Origin: JADJSS01 sp964490845
Lineage (GTDB): Bacteria > Bacteroidota > Bacteroidia > Chitinophagales > JADIYW01
Length of the DNA stretch: 64,000 nt
Direction of reading: 5' to 3'
Assembly (NCBI GenBank): GCA_964490845.1
Contig: CAZBED010000002.1
Span: 418,686-482,685, forward strand
Part shown: one piece after another, positions 35,537 to 44,830 of the stretch
Layout of the letters: every line of letters begins with the position of its first letter
Position numbering within the stretch: position 1 is the stretch's first letter
Translations under genes and position numbers: made by a program
Notes under the pieces: model-generated
Databases searched by the model: none
What the model saw: only the letters and a program-made list of their open reading frames with translations
Told to the model about the DNA's origin: nothing

Positions 35537-36295
35537 TTAATAGGTTACCGTTCCCGCGGTACCATAAAATCCATTTCCGTTAATGTAAGGTGCGGCGGCT
35601 GTTGTATGATAGTGATAAATACCACCCGGATAATCAGCGGTTACCGCGAAATGTCCGTGATACACATCCAGAGATGCAGCATCAACGGTAGCGCCGTTTT
35701 CCATCGGGCCGTAAACGGGGAACCCATCCAGTAAAAAGCCAATAAGCGCGTCTTTGCCTTTGTTGGCGGTAATATAGGTCGGCTCAATATGGTAATGATA
35801 CTGTCCTTGTTGCTGAGGATGGCCGCTGTATTGGTCAAAGGAGTAGATTTCATTAGTCAATGGCGACCCGCCGGCAGCATATTGGTTAAACAGAGGAATC
35901 CCGTTTACCGCAACACCCATCGGCCCCATCGGAGTACTGCTATGGTTAGTAGCCTGAGCGGGATTTACGGGAATCTTAAATGTCAGACTTTGTTCTGCAA
36001 TTCTGTTGGGATTTATGCTGAACGTGCCGGTGCCGTTGTATGCTTCATACTTAGTGGATGCCCATTGTGTCCCCTGATAGTAAGGCGACTTATGGTCTGG
36101 CAGGCCGTTGGTCTTTATGACGACATAGTTACCTTCCCGGTAAATTTCAGTAGCTCCGTAAATTTTTTGGAAAACAGCAGGTACTGTGGTCGAGTCGGTT
36201 GTGCCGCCGGGAGAAATAGGGGTGGTCGGTATGCACCCTGTCATCAATATACCTGTACTCAGCAGTGTAATGATGAAGAAGGTCAGTGATTTCAT
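35537..36295 (-). CDS. YHYH-domain lipoprotein
   Basis: A 252-residue lipoprotein (signal ILMTGC, Cys21) with a YHYH domain. The motif occurs as GQYHYHIEP and GGIYHYHTT, with VYHGHFAV between and LLDGFPVYGP, all family hallmarks. The many histidines suggest metal binding, and the neighbour SCO1 makes copper the best guess; this is inference. It is the first gene of the YHYH-MORN-SCO1 group. A LytTR response regulator ends 116 nt upstream on the same strand. Confidence 0.88.
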   Translation of the reverse strand: MKSLTFFIITLLSTGILMTGCIPTTPISPGGTTDSTTVPAVFQKIYGATEIYREGNYVVIKTNGLPDHKSPYYQGTQWASTKYEAYNGTGTFSINPNRIAEQSLTFKIPVNPAQATNHSSTPMGPMGVAVNGIPLFNQYAAGGSPLTNEIYSFDQYSGHPQQQGQYHYHIEPTYITANKGKDALIGFLLDGFPVYGPMENGATVDAASLDVYHGHFAVTADYPGGIYHYHTTAAAPYINGNGFYGTAGTVTY

Positions 36296-36411
36296 AATGG
36301 ATTGTTTACGGTGAATAAATAATATTTTCAGTGTAAACTTATACCAGAAAAAAAGAATAATTTATTTAAATCGGTGAAGCTGTAAAAAGTATCGGAGTTT
36401 ACGGGAGAGTG

Positions 36412-37110
36412 TTAATTCCAGTCTTTGGTGTAGACTGCAAAGAAATCCGCTTCATACTTGCTGCTGATTGGTATTTCTGTATGTACTAACTGAATGTTTT
36501 TACCTCTGACGCTTTCTATTTTGTTCAATGCTGCGATGTATGAGCGATGCACCCTGATGAAATTATTCTTCGGGAGTTTTTCTTCAAAAATCTTTAAGGT
36601 GCCAAGTGTCATGACAGGCTTTTTCCCGGATAAATGTATTTTTACATAGTCGTCTGTGCTTTCTAAGAATAAGATTTCATTACAATCTATTTTGATAAGC
36701 CTGTAATCAGCCCTGACAAAAATATAATTAGTGTCGTTGGTCTCTTTCTTGTTGAATTCGTAAAATTCTCTCGCTTTATTGACCGCCTTTTCAAAACGTT
36801 CGGGAGAATAGGGTTTCAACAGATAGTCAACGGCATTCAGATCAAAGCCTTCCACTGCATATTCGCTGTGTGCTGTGGTGAAGATGACCATCATTTTCTC
36901 ATCGAGTGATTTGTAAAAGTCGATACCGGAAATGTCCGGCATGTTGATATCCAGAAATAACAGGTCAATTGCATTATTGCTGAGATGCTTGAGTGCATCC
37001 GATGTTTTGGTAAAGGTTCCCTGCAAGTGTATAAAATCTATGGTCTCACAAAATGCTTGGATAAGTTCCAGGGCTAAAGGTTCGTCATCGATGGCAATAC
37101 ATTCAATCAT
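36412..37110 (-). CDS. LytTR-family response regulator
   Basis: A 232-residue DNA-binding regulator. The receiver domain (1-120) has the acidic pair in CIAIDDEPLAL, the phosphorylated Asp in LLFLDINMPDISG, and the conserved Lys in YLLKPYSPERF. The C-terminal LytTR domain has DYRLIKIDCNEILFLES, FIRVHRSYIAAL and IPISSKYEADF. It overlaps the histidine kinase gene by 4 nt (ATGA). The target may include the adjacent YHYH-MORN-SCO1 genes. Confidence 0.95.
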   Translation of the reverse strand: MIECIAIDDEPLALELIQAFCETIDFIHLQGTFTKTSDALKHLSNNAIDLLFLDINMPDISGIDFYKSLDEKMMVIFTTAHSEYAVEGFDLNAVDYLLKPYSPERFEKAVNKAREFYEFNKKETNDTNYIFVRADYRLIKIDCNEILFLESTDDYVKIHLSGKKPVMTLGTLKIFEEKLPKNNFIRVHRSYIAALNKIESVRGKNIQLVHTEIPISSKYEADFFAVYTKDWN

Positions 37111-38204
37111 GCTAAATTCAGTTTTAAAGTGACACCATAGCCGGTATCGTTATTGTCTATCGTCAGTTCATGTTTATCCGGATACATCAGCGCCAGACGC
37201 CTTTTGGTATTTTCAATGCCGATTCCGGATGATTCGTCCTCTTTCAGTGCCATCTTGTATTTTTTGTTTTGCACATTCATTACAAGCTGATTGCCGGCTA
37301 CTGTGATATTGATTTTAATAATCCCGTTTTCTTCCGTACTGATCCCATGTTTAAATGCATTTTCAATGAAGGTGATTAGTAGCAGCGGCGCAATTTGCAG
37401 ATCCTGTAATGAAATATTTACCTGATAATCCACTGTTATCGAATTTGACAGACGCATTTTTTGCAGGTCAATGTAATCAGAAATATAGCTGATTTCTTTT
37501 TCCAGCGGCACCAGCGGACGGTGGCCTTCGCTGATTACATAGCGCATGATGGAAGACAGTTTCATGATGGCCGGTGCCGTATTTTCAGCTTTACGGATGG
37601 CGAGAACATAAATGCCGTTTAGGATATTAAACAAGAAATGGGGATTGATCTGTGATTTCAAAAAGGCGAGTTCTGCTTTATATTTCTCTTCTTCAGCTGC
37701 CTGCCAGTTTCTGTATATTCTTAAGGCGATGGACATCAGGAATACCAGAAAAAATTTCAGAAAGAAATTGGCAAATAAGAATATCTTTTCACCCATCAGT
37801 TTTACATGCGGTGGCGGCTGTACCGGTGAGGGTGGCGCCAGCGGATTCTCACTGAATTCCGGAATGCCTTTTATATTTGTAGGAATCTCTGATGGCGGGG
37901 GATGGAGCTGGTTGACCTTGACCACTATAAACAGCGCCAGTCCTATAGATGCCGCTAAACAGAAAAAGTAAGTGATGAATTTTTTCCTGAAATACATGCC
38001 CGGCAATAAGAAATAGGAGTGCAGGTAGAAGAATGCCACGGCCAGGCTATTGACAACAAACTGGTCAATACTGAAGGGGGTTAGTTTGCCGTCTTTTATA
38101 AAAAGTTCCTGCTTGGGGAGTAGAATAAACTGAAATCCTATGAATGCCAGCCATCCCGCTATATGGAATAAAAAGTATGGCCGTTTTCTGGTTAAGGCAT
38201 TCAT
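37107..38204 (-). CDS. LytS/YehU-type sensor histidine kinase
   Basis: A 365-residue membrane histidine kinase. About four N-terminal membrane segments cover residues 1-165. The His-kinase domain has the phosphorylated His in SQINPHFLFNILNGIY, and the ATPase part has LLLITFIENAFKHGIS (N box) and SSGIGIENTKRRLALMYP (G box). It pairs with the LytTR regulator, which overlaps it. No periplasmic sensor domain of note is present. Confidence 0.95.
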   Translation of the reverse strand: MNALTRKRPYFLFHIAGWLAFIGFQFILLPKQELFIKDGKLTPFSIDQFVVNSLAVAFFYLHSYFLLPGMYFRKKFITYFFCLAASIGLALFIVVKVNQLHPPPSEIPTNIKGIPEFSENPLAPPSPVQPPPHVKLMGEKIFLFANFFLKFFLVFLMSIALRIYRNWQAAEEEKYKAELAFLKSQINPHFLFNILNGIYVLAIRKAENTAPAIMKLSSIMRYVISEGHRPLVPLEKEISYISDYIDLQKMRLSNSITVDYQVNISLQDLQIAPLLLITFIENAFKHGISTEENGIIKINITVAGNQLVMNVQNKKYKMALKEDESSGIGIENTKRRLALMYPDKHELTIDNNDTGYGVTLKLNLA

Positions 38205-38242
38205 TGGCAGTGGTAAAGTTAACAGATAATACTAAAATAGAT

Positions 38243-38272
38243 AAAAAAAGTGGCGCGCCGGAGGCGCGCCAC
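38243..38272 (-). terminator. Strong GC-rich terminator of the H1-like gene
   Basis: A 10-bp stem, GTGGCGCGCC (38250-38259) and GGCGCGCCAC (38263-38272), has a 3-nt loop. On the minus strand it is followed by seven U (38249-38243). It sits 37 nt after the stop at 38309. Confidence 0.85.
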
Positions 38273-38308
38273 AAGATTTTACTAACCAAATAAAATCCAA
38301 GTTATTTT

Positions 38309-38989
38309 CTATTTCTTTACTGCTTTCTTAGGTGCGGACTTTGCTGCTGCTTTCTTCGCTGAAGCCGCTGCCTTTTTTGCCGGAGCTTTCTTCGCTGGAA
38401 CTGCTTTTTTCACCGGAGCCTTCTTTGCGGGCTTTGCTGCCGCTTTTTTTGCCGGAGCCGCTGCTTTTGCTGCTTTTGTTGCACTTGCTTTCACTTCTTT
38501 AGAAACTTTCTGCAAGTTGCTTTCCACTTTTTTCGTCACTTTGCTTAGTCCTTTGTCTACTTTATTGGATATAAGCTCAACATCTTTCTGCAATACCTTT
38601 GTAGCTTTCTTTACTTCTTTTTCCAACTCCACGGAAGCTTTTTCCGCTTTCTTGGAAAATTTCGTAGCCGCAGACTTTGCTCTCTCTTCTCCCTGATTTA
38701 CCTGCTCATTAATATACTGGAATACTTTCTCTATTCTTACTTTTGCGTCGTCCACCAGATTTTCAGCTTCTGCTAATACACTGGCACGCACTTTGTCTAC
38801 ATCAACAATCTGATTGATTCTGCCTTTTATCTTTTCTCCGTATTCCTGCAGGTTTTCTTTTTGACCTTCCACCTGTACTTTAACATCTGAAGAAAGATGT
38901 TGGATGTTTGATTTTACTTCCTCGACTTTTGCATTAAAATCTTTCATTAACGCGTCAAATGCTTGTTGGAATTTTTTTGCTGAATCCAT
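38309..38989 (-). CDS. Histone H1-like / phasin-like coiled-coil protein
   Basis: A 226-residue protein in two parts. Residues 1-165 are a long amphipathic helix with phasin- or apolipophorin-like spacing (FQQAFDALMKDFNAKVEEVKS). Residues 166-226 are a low-complexity tail of Lys, Ala and Pro, with repeated KKAAAKPAKKAP-type units, as in histone H1-like nucleoid proteins. The tail would bind nucleic acid; the helical part may oligomerise. A TAATTTTG -7-like element lies upstream on the minus strand (39020-39013), and the leader contains a small GTATC/GATAC hairpin at 38995-39010. Confidence 0.75.
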   Translation of the reverse strand: MDSAKKFQQAFDALMKDFNAKVEEVKSNIQHLSSDVKVQVEGQKENLQEYGEKIKGRINQIVDVDKVRASVLAEAENLVDDAKVRIEKVFQYINEQVNQGEERAKSAATKFSKKAEKASVELEKEVKKATKVLQKDVELISNKVDKGLSKVTKKVESNLQKVSKEVKASATKAAKAAAPAKKAAAKPAKKAPVKKAVPAKKAPAKKAAASAKKAAAKSAPKKAVKK

Positions 38990-39213
38990 AATGTGTATCT
39001 TTTTTGATACTACAAAATTAGAGCTGAGGGATTAATCGAGCGTTACAGCCATATTAATTATTTTTGAATTAAAACCCTTTGATTTTAAATTAGTTCGAGC
39101 AAAATGCAAATTTCAGGTTAAGAAAAATTGATTTGTGTCAATTATGTTTAAGTATTTACGGTATTTGTTATTCATATTCCGTGATATTATCCGCCTGTCT
39201 GTATTAATTTACT

Positions 39214-39221
39214 TATCTTCG
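39214..39221 (+). promoter_or_regulatory. -7-like element before slyD
   Basis: TATCTTCG, one mismatch from TAnnTTTG, lies 15 nt before the first possible slyD ATG and has no clear -33 element. The same octamer occurs in the DEAD-box helicase promoter. Confidence 0.4.
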
Positions 39222-39235
39222 GCAAAATTTTTTAT

Positions 39236-39751
39236 ATGTTATTAGTAATGAAAGACATGGTAGTGAGCGTTCACTACGAACTAAAGGTAGATAATAATGG
39301 TGAGTTGGTGACTGCCGACAAATCCAGACCTGAGCAGCCATTAGTATTTATACATGGTTCGGGTATGTTATTGCCAGACTTTGAAAGTAATTTAGCCGGC
39401 AAAACAGTTGGGGATTCAGTTGAGTTCGTAATCTCTGCGGAAAAAGGATATGGCGTCCGTAACGACCAGGATATTGTCAGCATTCCATTGGACAGTTTTA
39501 AAGATAAAGACGGCAATATCGATACCAACGTTATCCGAGTGGGAAATGTCTTGCCTATGATGGACGACCAGGGACATCAGTTTCAGGGAATCGTTTGTGA
39601 GGTGACGGATGATGCTGTGGTGATGGATTTCAACCATCCAATGGCCGGAAAAGAGCTGAACTTTTTCGTTACGGTGGTGGATGTTCGTCCGGCTACTGAG
39701 GAAGAACTGGCGCATGGTCACGTTCACGGACCGGGTGGACATCATCATTAA
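39236..39751 (+). CDS. slyD: FKBP-type peptidyl-prolyl isomerase, SlyD-like
   Basis: A 171-residue SlyD-type prolyl isomerase and chaperone. The FKBP core has VSVHYELKVDNNGELV, PLVFIHGSGMLLPDFESNL and EKGYGVRNDQDI, with the insert-in-flap domain (DDQGHQFQGIVCEV) between the FKBP parts. The C-terminus is His-rich (HGHVHGPGGHHH), as in SlyD proteins that bind nickel. Starts at 39236, 39248 and 39257 are all possible; 39236 is the first after the -7 element. Confidence 0.92.
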   Translation: MLLVMKDMVVSVHYELKVDNNGELVTADKSRPEQPLVFIHGSGMLLPDFESNLAGKTVGDSVEFVISAEKGYGVRNDQDIVSIPLDSFKDKDGNIDTNVIRVGNVLPMMDDQGHQFQGIVCEVTDDAVVMDFNHPMAGKELNFFVTVVDVRPATEEELAHGHVHGPGGHHH

Positions 39752-39807
39752 TATAAAATGGGATAGCTTATTCTCTCTTTTTTTAGGTGGGAACATAAGC
39801 AGTAAAC

Positions 39808-39845
39808 AGACTTGTCAGGTCTTATAATCGGACAGGTCTTTTTTT
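39808..39845. terminator. Terminator between slyD and pabB
   Basis: A 9-bp stem, AGACTTGTC (39808-39816) with GACAGGTCT (39831-39839) including one G-U pair, has a 14-nt loop and an eight-T run (39838-39845). It works for slyD and overlaps the end of the convergent pabB. Confidence 0.7.
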
Positions 39846-41142
39846 ATTTTAATGCCTCCATCATTGCCCTTGCTTTCAGCAGGCACTCCTCGTATTCTTT
39901 ATCAGCGTCGCAATCGATGGTGATGGCACTGCCTGCCTGTATGGAGATGTACTTGTCTTTTTCATTATAAAGAATACTTCGTATCACCACATTAAAATCG
40001 AAGTTGCCTTTTGGAGTAATATAGCCCACACAACCTGAATATAAGCCCCGCTTAGTCATTTCATATTTTTCAATCAGGCGCATGGCTGCTATTTTGGGTG
40101 CACCGGTCATACTGCCCATCGGGAATACCGCGTTCATAATATCTGAAAAAGTGATATCCGGTTTTACTTTACAGGAAATCGTTGAGATCATCTGGTGCAC
40201 CTGCTCAAACGTATAAATACCAAACAGTTCTTCCACATTAACCGAATCTTGTTGTGCCACTTTTGAAAAATCATTCCGAACCAGATCCACAATCATCACA
40301 TTTTCGCTGCGTTCCTTTTCATCCCAAAATAATTCCTGTTTTAATTGCTTGTCTTCTTTTTCTACCGGCAGCCGTCTGCGAGTTCCCTTTATCGGTTGGG
40401 ATATTAGAGTGTTCTGTGTGCGTTTTAAAAATCGTTCAGGACTGGCGCATAATAAATACCTGTCCTTGTTTTTTAAGTAACAACTAAATGGCGCCATTGA
40501 GAGCTTATTCAGTTTCTGAAAAACGGGCAGAGGCTGTATGGCTGCATTTGTTGCATAAAACTCCTGACAAAAATTCATTTCATAAATATCGCCGTGCTGT
40601 ATATCCTGTCGAATGGTTTCTACAGCCGAGATATACTCCTGCCTGGACATGCGATGCTGTATGTTTACCGCTGATGTACATGAAGATGTTGTTTTTGATA
40701 CGTTGAGTAGTTCTTTGAACGCCGCCAATAGTTGTTCCTGTTCATCGTGGGTGGTATAATTGATTCCGATTTCAATTTTCTTTTTTTCAATTTTTACAAT
40801 GAATTTAGGAACAAAGAAATGCAGTAATGGGATTTGAATTCCGTCGGTGTGTTCTGAAACAAGCCCGGGTTCAATTTCATTTTTTACATCATAGCTGATG
40901 TATCCGAACAGCCAATCCTGCTGTTGCTGCCTGAATGATTCCAATTCCGGCAGGCAATCTATATTAACGGATAGAGAAGCAATCGCATCAATGGCAAAGA
41001 AAGAACCAAAAGTGGAATAGGGATAGTCGGGATAATTATTGCTGTCTAAAAAACAGAAATGATCGAACTGGTGAGCCGATTGCAGCAGGTCTTGCTTAAG
41101 TCTTTCAATGTCATTTACAGGAAATGGAAAGAATGTCCTCAT
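39844..41142 (-). CDS. pabB: Aminodeoxychorismate synthase component I
   Basis: Chorismate-utilising enzyme, 432 residues, that with PabA makes 4-amino-4-deoxychorismate for folate. The conserved C-terminal block has KGTRRRLP, DLVRNDFSKV, FPMGSMTGAPKIAAM, GLYSGCVGYI and QAGSAITIDCDADKEYEE. The related TrpE and Ib-type enzymes share this core. The lack of a trp gene context and the length favour PabB. It is a single gene in front of purA on the same strand. Confidence 0.88.
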   Translation of the reverse strand: MRTFFPFPVNDIERLKQDLLQSAHQFDHFCFLDSNNYPDYPYSTFGSFFAIDAIASLSVNIDCLPELESFRQQQQDWLFGYISYDVKNEIEPGLVSEHTDGIQIPLLHFFVPKFIVKIEKKKIEIGINYTTHDEQEQLLAAFKELLNVSKTTSSCTSAVNIQHRMSRQEYISAVETIRQDIQHGDIYEMNFCQEFYATNAAIQPLPVFQKLNKLSMAPFSCYLKNKDRYLLCASPERFLKRTQNTLISQPIKGTRRRLPVEKEDKQLKQELFWDEKERSENVMIVDLVRNDFSKVAQQDSVNVEELFGIYTFEQVHQMISTISCKVKPDITFSDIMNAVFPMGSMTGAPKIAAMRLIEKYEMTKRGLYSGCVGYITPKGNFDFNVVIRSILYNEKDKYISIQAGSAITIDCDADKEYEECLLKARAMMEALK

Positions 41143-41179
41143 CAGCTATATTGCTTTGTTAGGAAAAACAAGATTAATG

Positions 41180-42454
41180 TTACGCCAGCAGTGCTCCTTC
41201 CGTCAAATCGATTAGCGCCTCTCTGGCAGCACCGTTAGAAACCATGGCTACAGGTACTTTCAGGTAGTCTTCCAAAAATGATACATAATCTTTCAGTTCA
41301 TCCGGGAGCGGACGGGAACTGTCAATACTACCCCAGCTTTTGAAGGTAATAGTTTTAGGTATAATCACCTTATTGACCATATCATATGGCAATTCCCTGG
41401 TTTCTTTACCATCTATAACATAATCGGAACAAACACCAAATTCGCCGAATGCATTTAAGATATCCGCTTTGGTGATACATAGTTTGGTTACTCCGTTGAC
41501 CATACAGGCATAATGTAAGGCGGGCAAATCAATCCAGCCGCAACGGCGGGGCCTGCCTGTGGTCGCGCCGAATTCAGCGCCTTCTTTTCGCAATTTTTCA
41601 CCTACTTCATTCGTCAGTTCAGACGGAAATGGCCCGCCGCCTACGCGTGTGCAGTAAGCCTTGGTGATGCCGATGACTTCGCCGATATGTTTGGGAGAAA
41701 TGCCTAATCCCGTACAAACGGCAGCAGAAATGGTATTGGAAGATGTTACAAACGGATATGTACCAAAATCAATGTCCAGCATGGAACCCTGTGCGCCTTC
41801 AGCAAGTATCTTTTTCCCTTCTTTCAGTGCGTTATTAATGAAATAAACGGATTCTGTCTGCCGGTAGTTTTTCAGTCGCTCCACTGCTGCCATCCATTCT
41901 GATTCGGCTTGTTCCAGCTCATAACTGAAGTTATATATCTGCAGTAATTGTAAATGTTTGTTTTTTAGTAACTCATATTTCACCACAAAATCATCTTCCA
42001 GAATGTCACCGACTCTTAATCCGTTTCGCCCGGTTTTATCCATATACGTCGGGCCGATACCTTTCAGGGTTGATCCGATTTTAGAGGTACCTTTGTTGGC
42101 TTCTGAGGCGGCATCCAGAATCTTGTGCGTTGGTAAAATAAGGTTGGCGCGCTTTGATATTATCAGCCGTTCTTTTACAGGAATGCCGTCATTTTCCAAT
42201 GTATCTATTTCTTTGAGTAAGGTAATGGGGTCTATCACAACTCCATTTCCTATAAAGTTGATTTTGCCTTCTCTGAAAATACCGGAAGGAATGGTGTGCA
42301 GTACGCGTTTTTTTCCGTCAATAACCAATGTGTGTCCGGCATTAGGCCCGCCCTGAAATCTGGCGATAATGTCATAGTTGTCGGCCAGATAGTCAACAAT
42401 CTTTCCTTTTCCTTCATCGCCCCATTGCAGTCCGAGAATTACATCTACTTGCAT
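41180..42454 (-). CDS. purA: Adenylosuccinate synthetase
   Basis: GTP-dependent enzyme of AMP synthesis that joins IMP and aspartate. It has 424 residues. The N-terminal P-loop-like GLQWGDEGKGKIVD, the catalytic His in GGPNAGHTLVI, KGIGPTYMDK, EGAQGSMLDIDFGTYPFVTSSN and GVTKLCITKAD are all typical. The ATG at 42454 was chosen over one at 42499 because it starts the family sequence (MQVDVILGLQWG). Confidence 0.97.
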   Translation of the reverse strand: MQVDVILGLQWGDEGKGKIVDYLADNYDIIARFQGGPNAGHTLVIDGKKRVLHTIPSGIFREGKINFIGNGVVIDPITLLKEIDTLENDGIPVKERLIISKRANLILPTHKILDAASEANKGTSKIGSTLKGIGPTYMDKTGRNGLRVGDILEDDFVVKYELLKNKHLQLLQIYNFSYELEQAESEWMAAVERLKNYRQTESVYFINNALKEGKKILAEGAQGSMLDIDFGTYPFVTSSNTISAAVCTGLGISPKHIGEVIGITKAYCTRVGGGPFPSELTNEVGEKLRKEGAEFGATTGRPRRCGWIDLPALHYACMVNGVTKLCITKADILNAFGEFGVCSDYVIDGKETRELPYDMVNKVIIPKTITFKSWGSIDSSRPLPDELKDYVSFLEDYLKVPVAMVSNGAAREALIDLTEGALLA

Positions 42455-42649
42455 AAAAATTATCTGTTGTTTAATTAAAAAGTTGCTTGCGTTATTCAAC
42501 TCTGAAATTGAGAAAATTATTCAGCAAATGCAATTATTATAGATAAAATCTATGTTACTGTTAAAAAAGAGCGAGGAATCGGGATTAAAAGAATTTTGAT
42601 AAATATATGGATTACTACTTGTTACACATTGGTCAGCATATTTTTTTCA

Positions 42650-43516
42650 TTAATGCAGCGATTTATAGATGGTGTAGGTGCTGACGGTAATAATCAGCAG
42701 ACCAACCAGGCGCATGATTGTTTTGGGCCTCATGAAGCGTAAGATGTAAGCGCCAATTGGTGCCGCGATTACTCCGCCGATAATGAGCGCAAGGACCGGT
42801 TTCCAGCTGTCGATTCCAAGGAAAAAGATAAAAACACCCGTGCTGAAGAAGGTGACGAAGAATTCGGCAGTGTTCACTGTTCCTACCACCTCTTTCGGAG
42901 AACTTCCTTTGTCGATTAAATTTGAGGTAACGATAGGACCCCAGCCGCCTCCGCCAATGGAATCAAAGAAAGCGCCTGCAAAACCCAAATAAGGTGCAAA
43001 CTTCCAGTTGCTTTTCTTACTGGGGATTTGTCTGAAACTTTTTATAAGAATATATATACCCAGCAGTATCAAATATGCTGCAATGTATGGTTTTACAACC
43101 TTGCCATCCAGAATTTTGGAAATCAGGAATGCGCCGATGACGGCACCGGCAACACCCGTAAATACCACCCTGAAGAATAAACGTTTGTCTATGTTTTTCA
43201 TGGCAATATGAGACAGGCCAGATACACCCGTTGTAAAAACTTCTGCCGTATGTACACTGGCAGATGCTATGGCAGGGGGAACGCCGATGCTCAATAACAG
43301 TGTTGAACAGCTTACGCCGTAAGCCATGCCCAGAGCGCCGTCAATAATCTGAGCAATGAACCCCGCACTTATAAATAAAATAAATTCTTTGTCAAAACTG
43401 AATGTATACAGGGGATTGGGATGGGTGTTGAAAATTTTCCAGAATAAAAATGAAATCAAACCCACTTTTAATGTTAAGATAGTGGCGGCGACATATTTCA
43501 GATTTATTTTTTCCAT
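42650..43516 (-). CDS. TauE/SafE family sulfite exporter-like permease
   Basis: A 288-residue membrane protein with about eight helices. It is a TauE/SafE (DUF81) family transporter, with the tandem motif GALGMAYGVSCSTLLL and SIGGGGWGPIVTSNLI. Members export sulfite or sulfonates or import related anions; the substrate here is not shown by context. It is separated by 39 nt from the chromate-transporter gene upstream and is likely co-transcribed. Confidence 0.88.
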   Translation of the reverse strand: MEKINLKYVAATILTLKVGLISFLFWKIFNTHPNPLYTFSFDKEFILFISAGFIAQIIDGALGMAYGVSCSTLLLSIGVPPAIASASVHTAEVFTTGVSGLSHIAMKNIDKRLFFRVVFTGVAGAVIGAFLISKILDGKVVKPYIAAYLILLGIYILIKSFRQIPSKKSNWKFAPYLGFAGAFFDSIGGGGWGPIVTSNLIDKGSSPKEVVGTVNTAEFFVTFFSTGVFIFFLGIDSWKPVLALIIGGVIAAPIGAYILRFMRPKTIMRLVGLLIITVSTYTIYKSLH

Positions 43517-43555
43517 AGTGTTTTTCTTTTCTGGTTATTCTGTTCAGATAAGGTA

Positions 43556-44728
43556 TTAGAAAATATATTGTTTTATCAACAGGCCTATGACAGCAGCGCC
43601 TAAGATGATAACAGGCTCCTGTATTTTTTTCAGACAGATCAAAATTCCAATTGTGGCTAAGGCTATCAGCAGCGTCGGTATATCCGTGATGGAACGGGAA
43701 GCAATGACCAGTACGGCTCCTGCCAGCGCTCCGACCACCGCTGCGGTGATGCCGTCTACAAATGCCTTGATGCTGGTGTTTTTAGCAATCTTTTTAAAAT
43801 AAGGGGCAGGTATCACGGTGAATAAATAACAAGGAAGAAAAGTCGCACCTGCCGCTACCGCCGCACCCGGAAATCCTGCCACCAGATATCCAATAAAACC
43901 TACTGTAATGACGACAGGGCCGGGCGTTATCATTGCAACGGCGACAGCATCTAAAAACTGCTGCTCATTCAGCCAGCCGTATTCTTTTACGACACCGCCA
44001 TGCAAGAAAGGGACAATTGCTAATCCGCTTCCAAATACAAAAGCGCCTGCTTTGCTGAAAAAAACGGCCATCTTGTATAATGTGGTGGAATTAAATTCCC
44101 AAAAGCCGATTCCGGATAGCAGTAATGGCAGCTTGGTATTTCTTTTTGCCGCCCATTTTGGCGGCGCTTTATAAAGCATATATATTACTCCAATTCCTAT
44201 AAACAGCAGGATTTCTTCGGATTCGGTAATAAAGGTAATCACAGCCATAGACAGAAAGAAGAGCCATAACAGCGCGTTTGTTTTTATGGCATCTACTTGC
44301 AGTCTGCTGATAGATTTTGTAGTTAGCTTGTAAGCACTTACCGCTATAATACCTATGACAGCGGCACCTACACCATAGAATACCGATTGCATCCAGAAAA
44401 TTCCGCCATATAGCTTATATACTATTCCCCAAAGCACTACCATAATAAAGGAAGGCAGCACAAAGGCCAGACCTGATAGTGTTGCGCCGATGACTCCGTA
44501 ATGCACATATCCGAGGTAAATGCCCAGTTGTGCTGCGAGTGGCCCGGGGGCTAACTGTGCTAATGTCAGGCCTTCCCTGTATTCCTCTTCCGAAATCCAC
44601 TTTTTGTTTTCTACTAAATCCGTGTGCATATATCCGACTAATGCCACCGGGCCACCAAAACCGGTTGTGCCCAGTTTAATGAAATATCCGGATAGCTCGG
44701 TTAAAGAATATGGTGGATGAGATTTCAT
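43556..44728 (-). CDS. chrA: Chromate transporter, ChrA family
   Basis: A 390-residue CHR-family permease with two homologous halves of about six helices each. Each half has the motif group FGGPVALVGYMH / LAPGPLAAQLGIYLG and FGSGLAIVPFLHGGVV / ITPGPVVITVGFIGYL. ChrA exports chromate, and sulfate can compete. With the TauE/SafE gene downstream it forms a small anion-transport pair. Confidence 0.9.
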   Translation of the reverse strand: MKSHPPYSLTELSGYFIKLGTTGFGGPVALVGYMHTDLVENKKWISEEEYREGLTLAQLAPGPLAAQLGIYLGYVHYGVIGATLSGLAFVLPSFIMVVLWGIVYKLYGGIFWMQSVFYGVGAAVIGIIAVSAYKLTTKSISRLQVDAIKTNALLWLFFLSMAVITFITESEEILLFIGIGVIYMLYKAPPKWAAKRNTKLPLLLSGIGFWEFNSTTLYKMAVFFSKAGAFVFGSGLAIVPFLHGGVVKEYGWLNEQQFLDAVAVAMITPGPVVITVGFIGYLVAGFPGAAVAAGATFLPCYLFTVIPAPYFKKIAKNTSIKAFVDGITAAVVGALAGAVLVIASRSITDIPTLLIALATIGILICLKKIQEPVIILGAAVIGLLIKQYIF

Positions 44729-44830
44729 GATGTTTTATGTTTATACAGTATTTTGTCATTTTTTTATTGCGCTAATATATTTTTCCCATTAACAAACACA
44801 TGTTTTAATTGATTAGTGAGGCTATTTTTC

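Noticed and set aside
38250..38272. GC-rich palindrome as an operator or replication site
   Set aside because: Position after the H1-like gene and the adjacent U-run make a terminator the simpler explanation.
42650..44728. chrA and TauE/SafE pair as a horizontally acquired resistance island
   Set aside because: Base composition is like that of the neighbours, there are no mobile-element traces, and both families occur as ordinary chromosomal genes.
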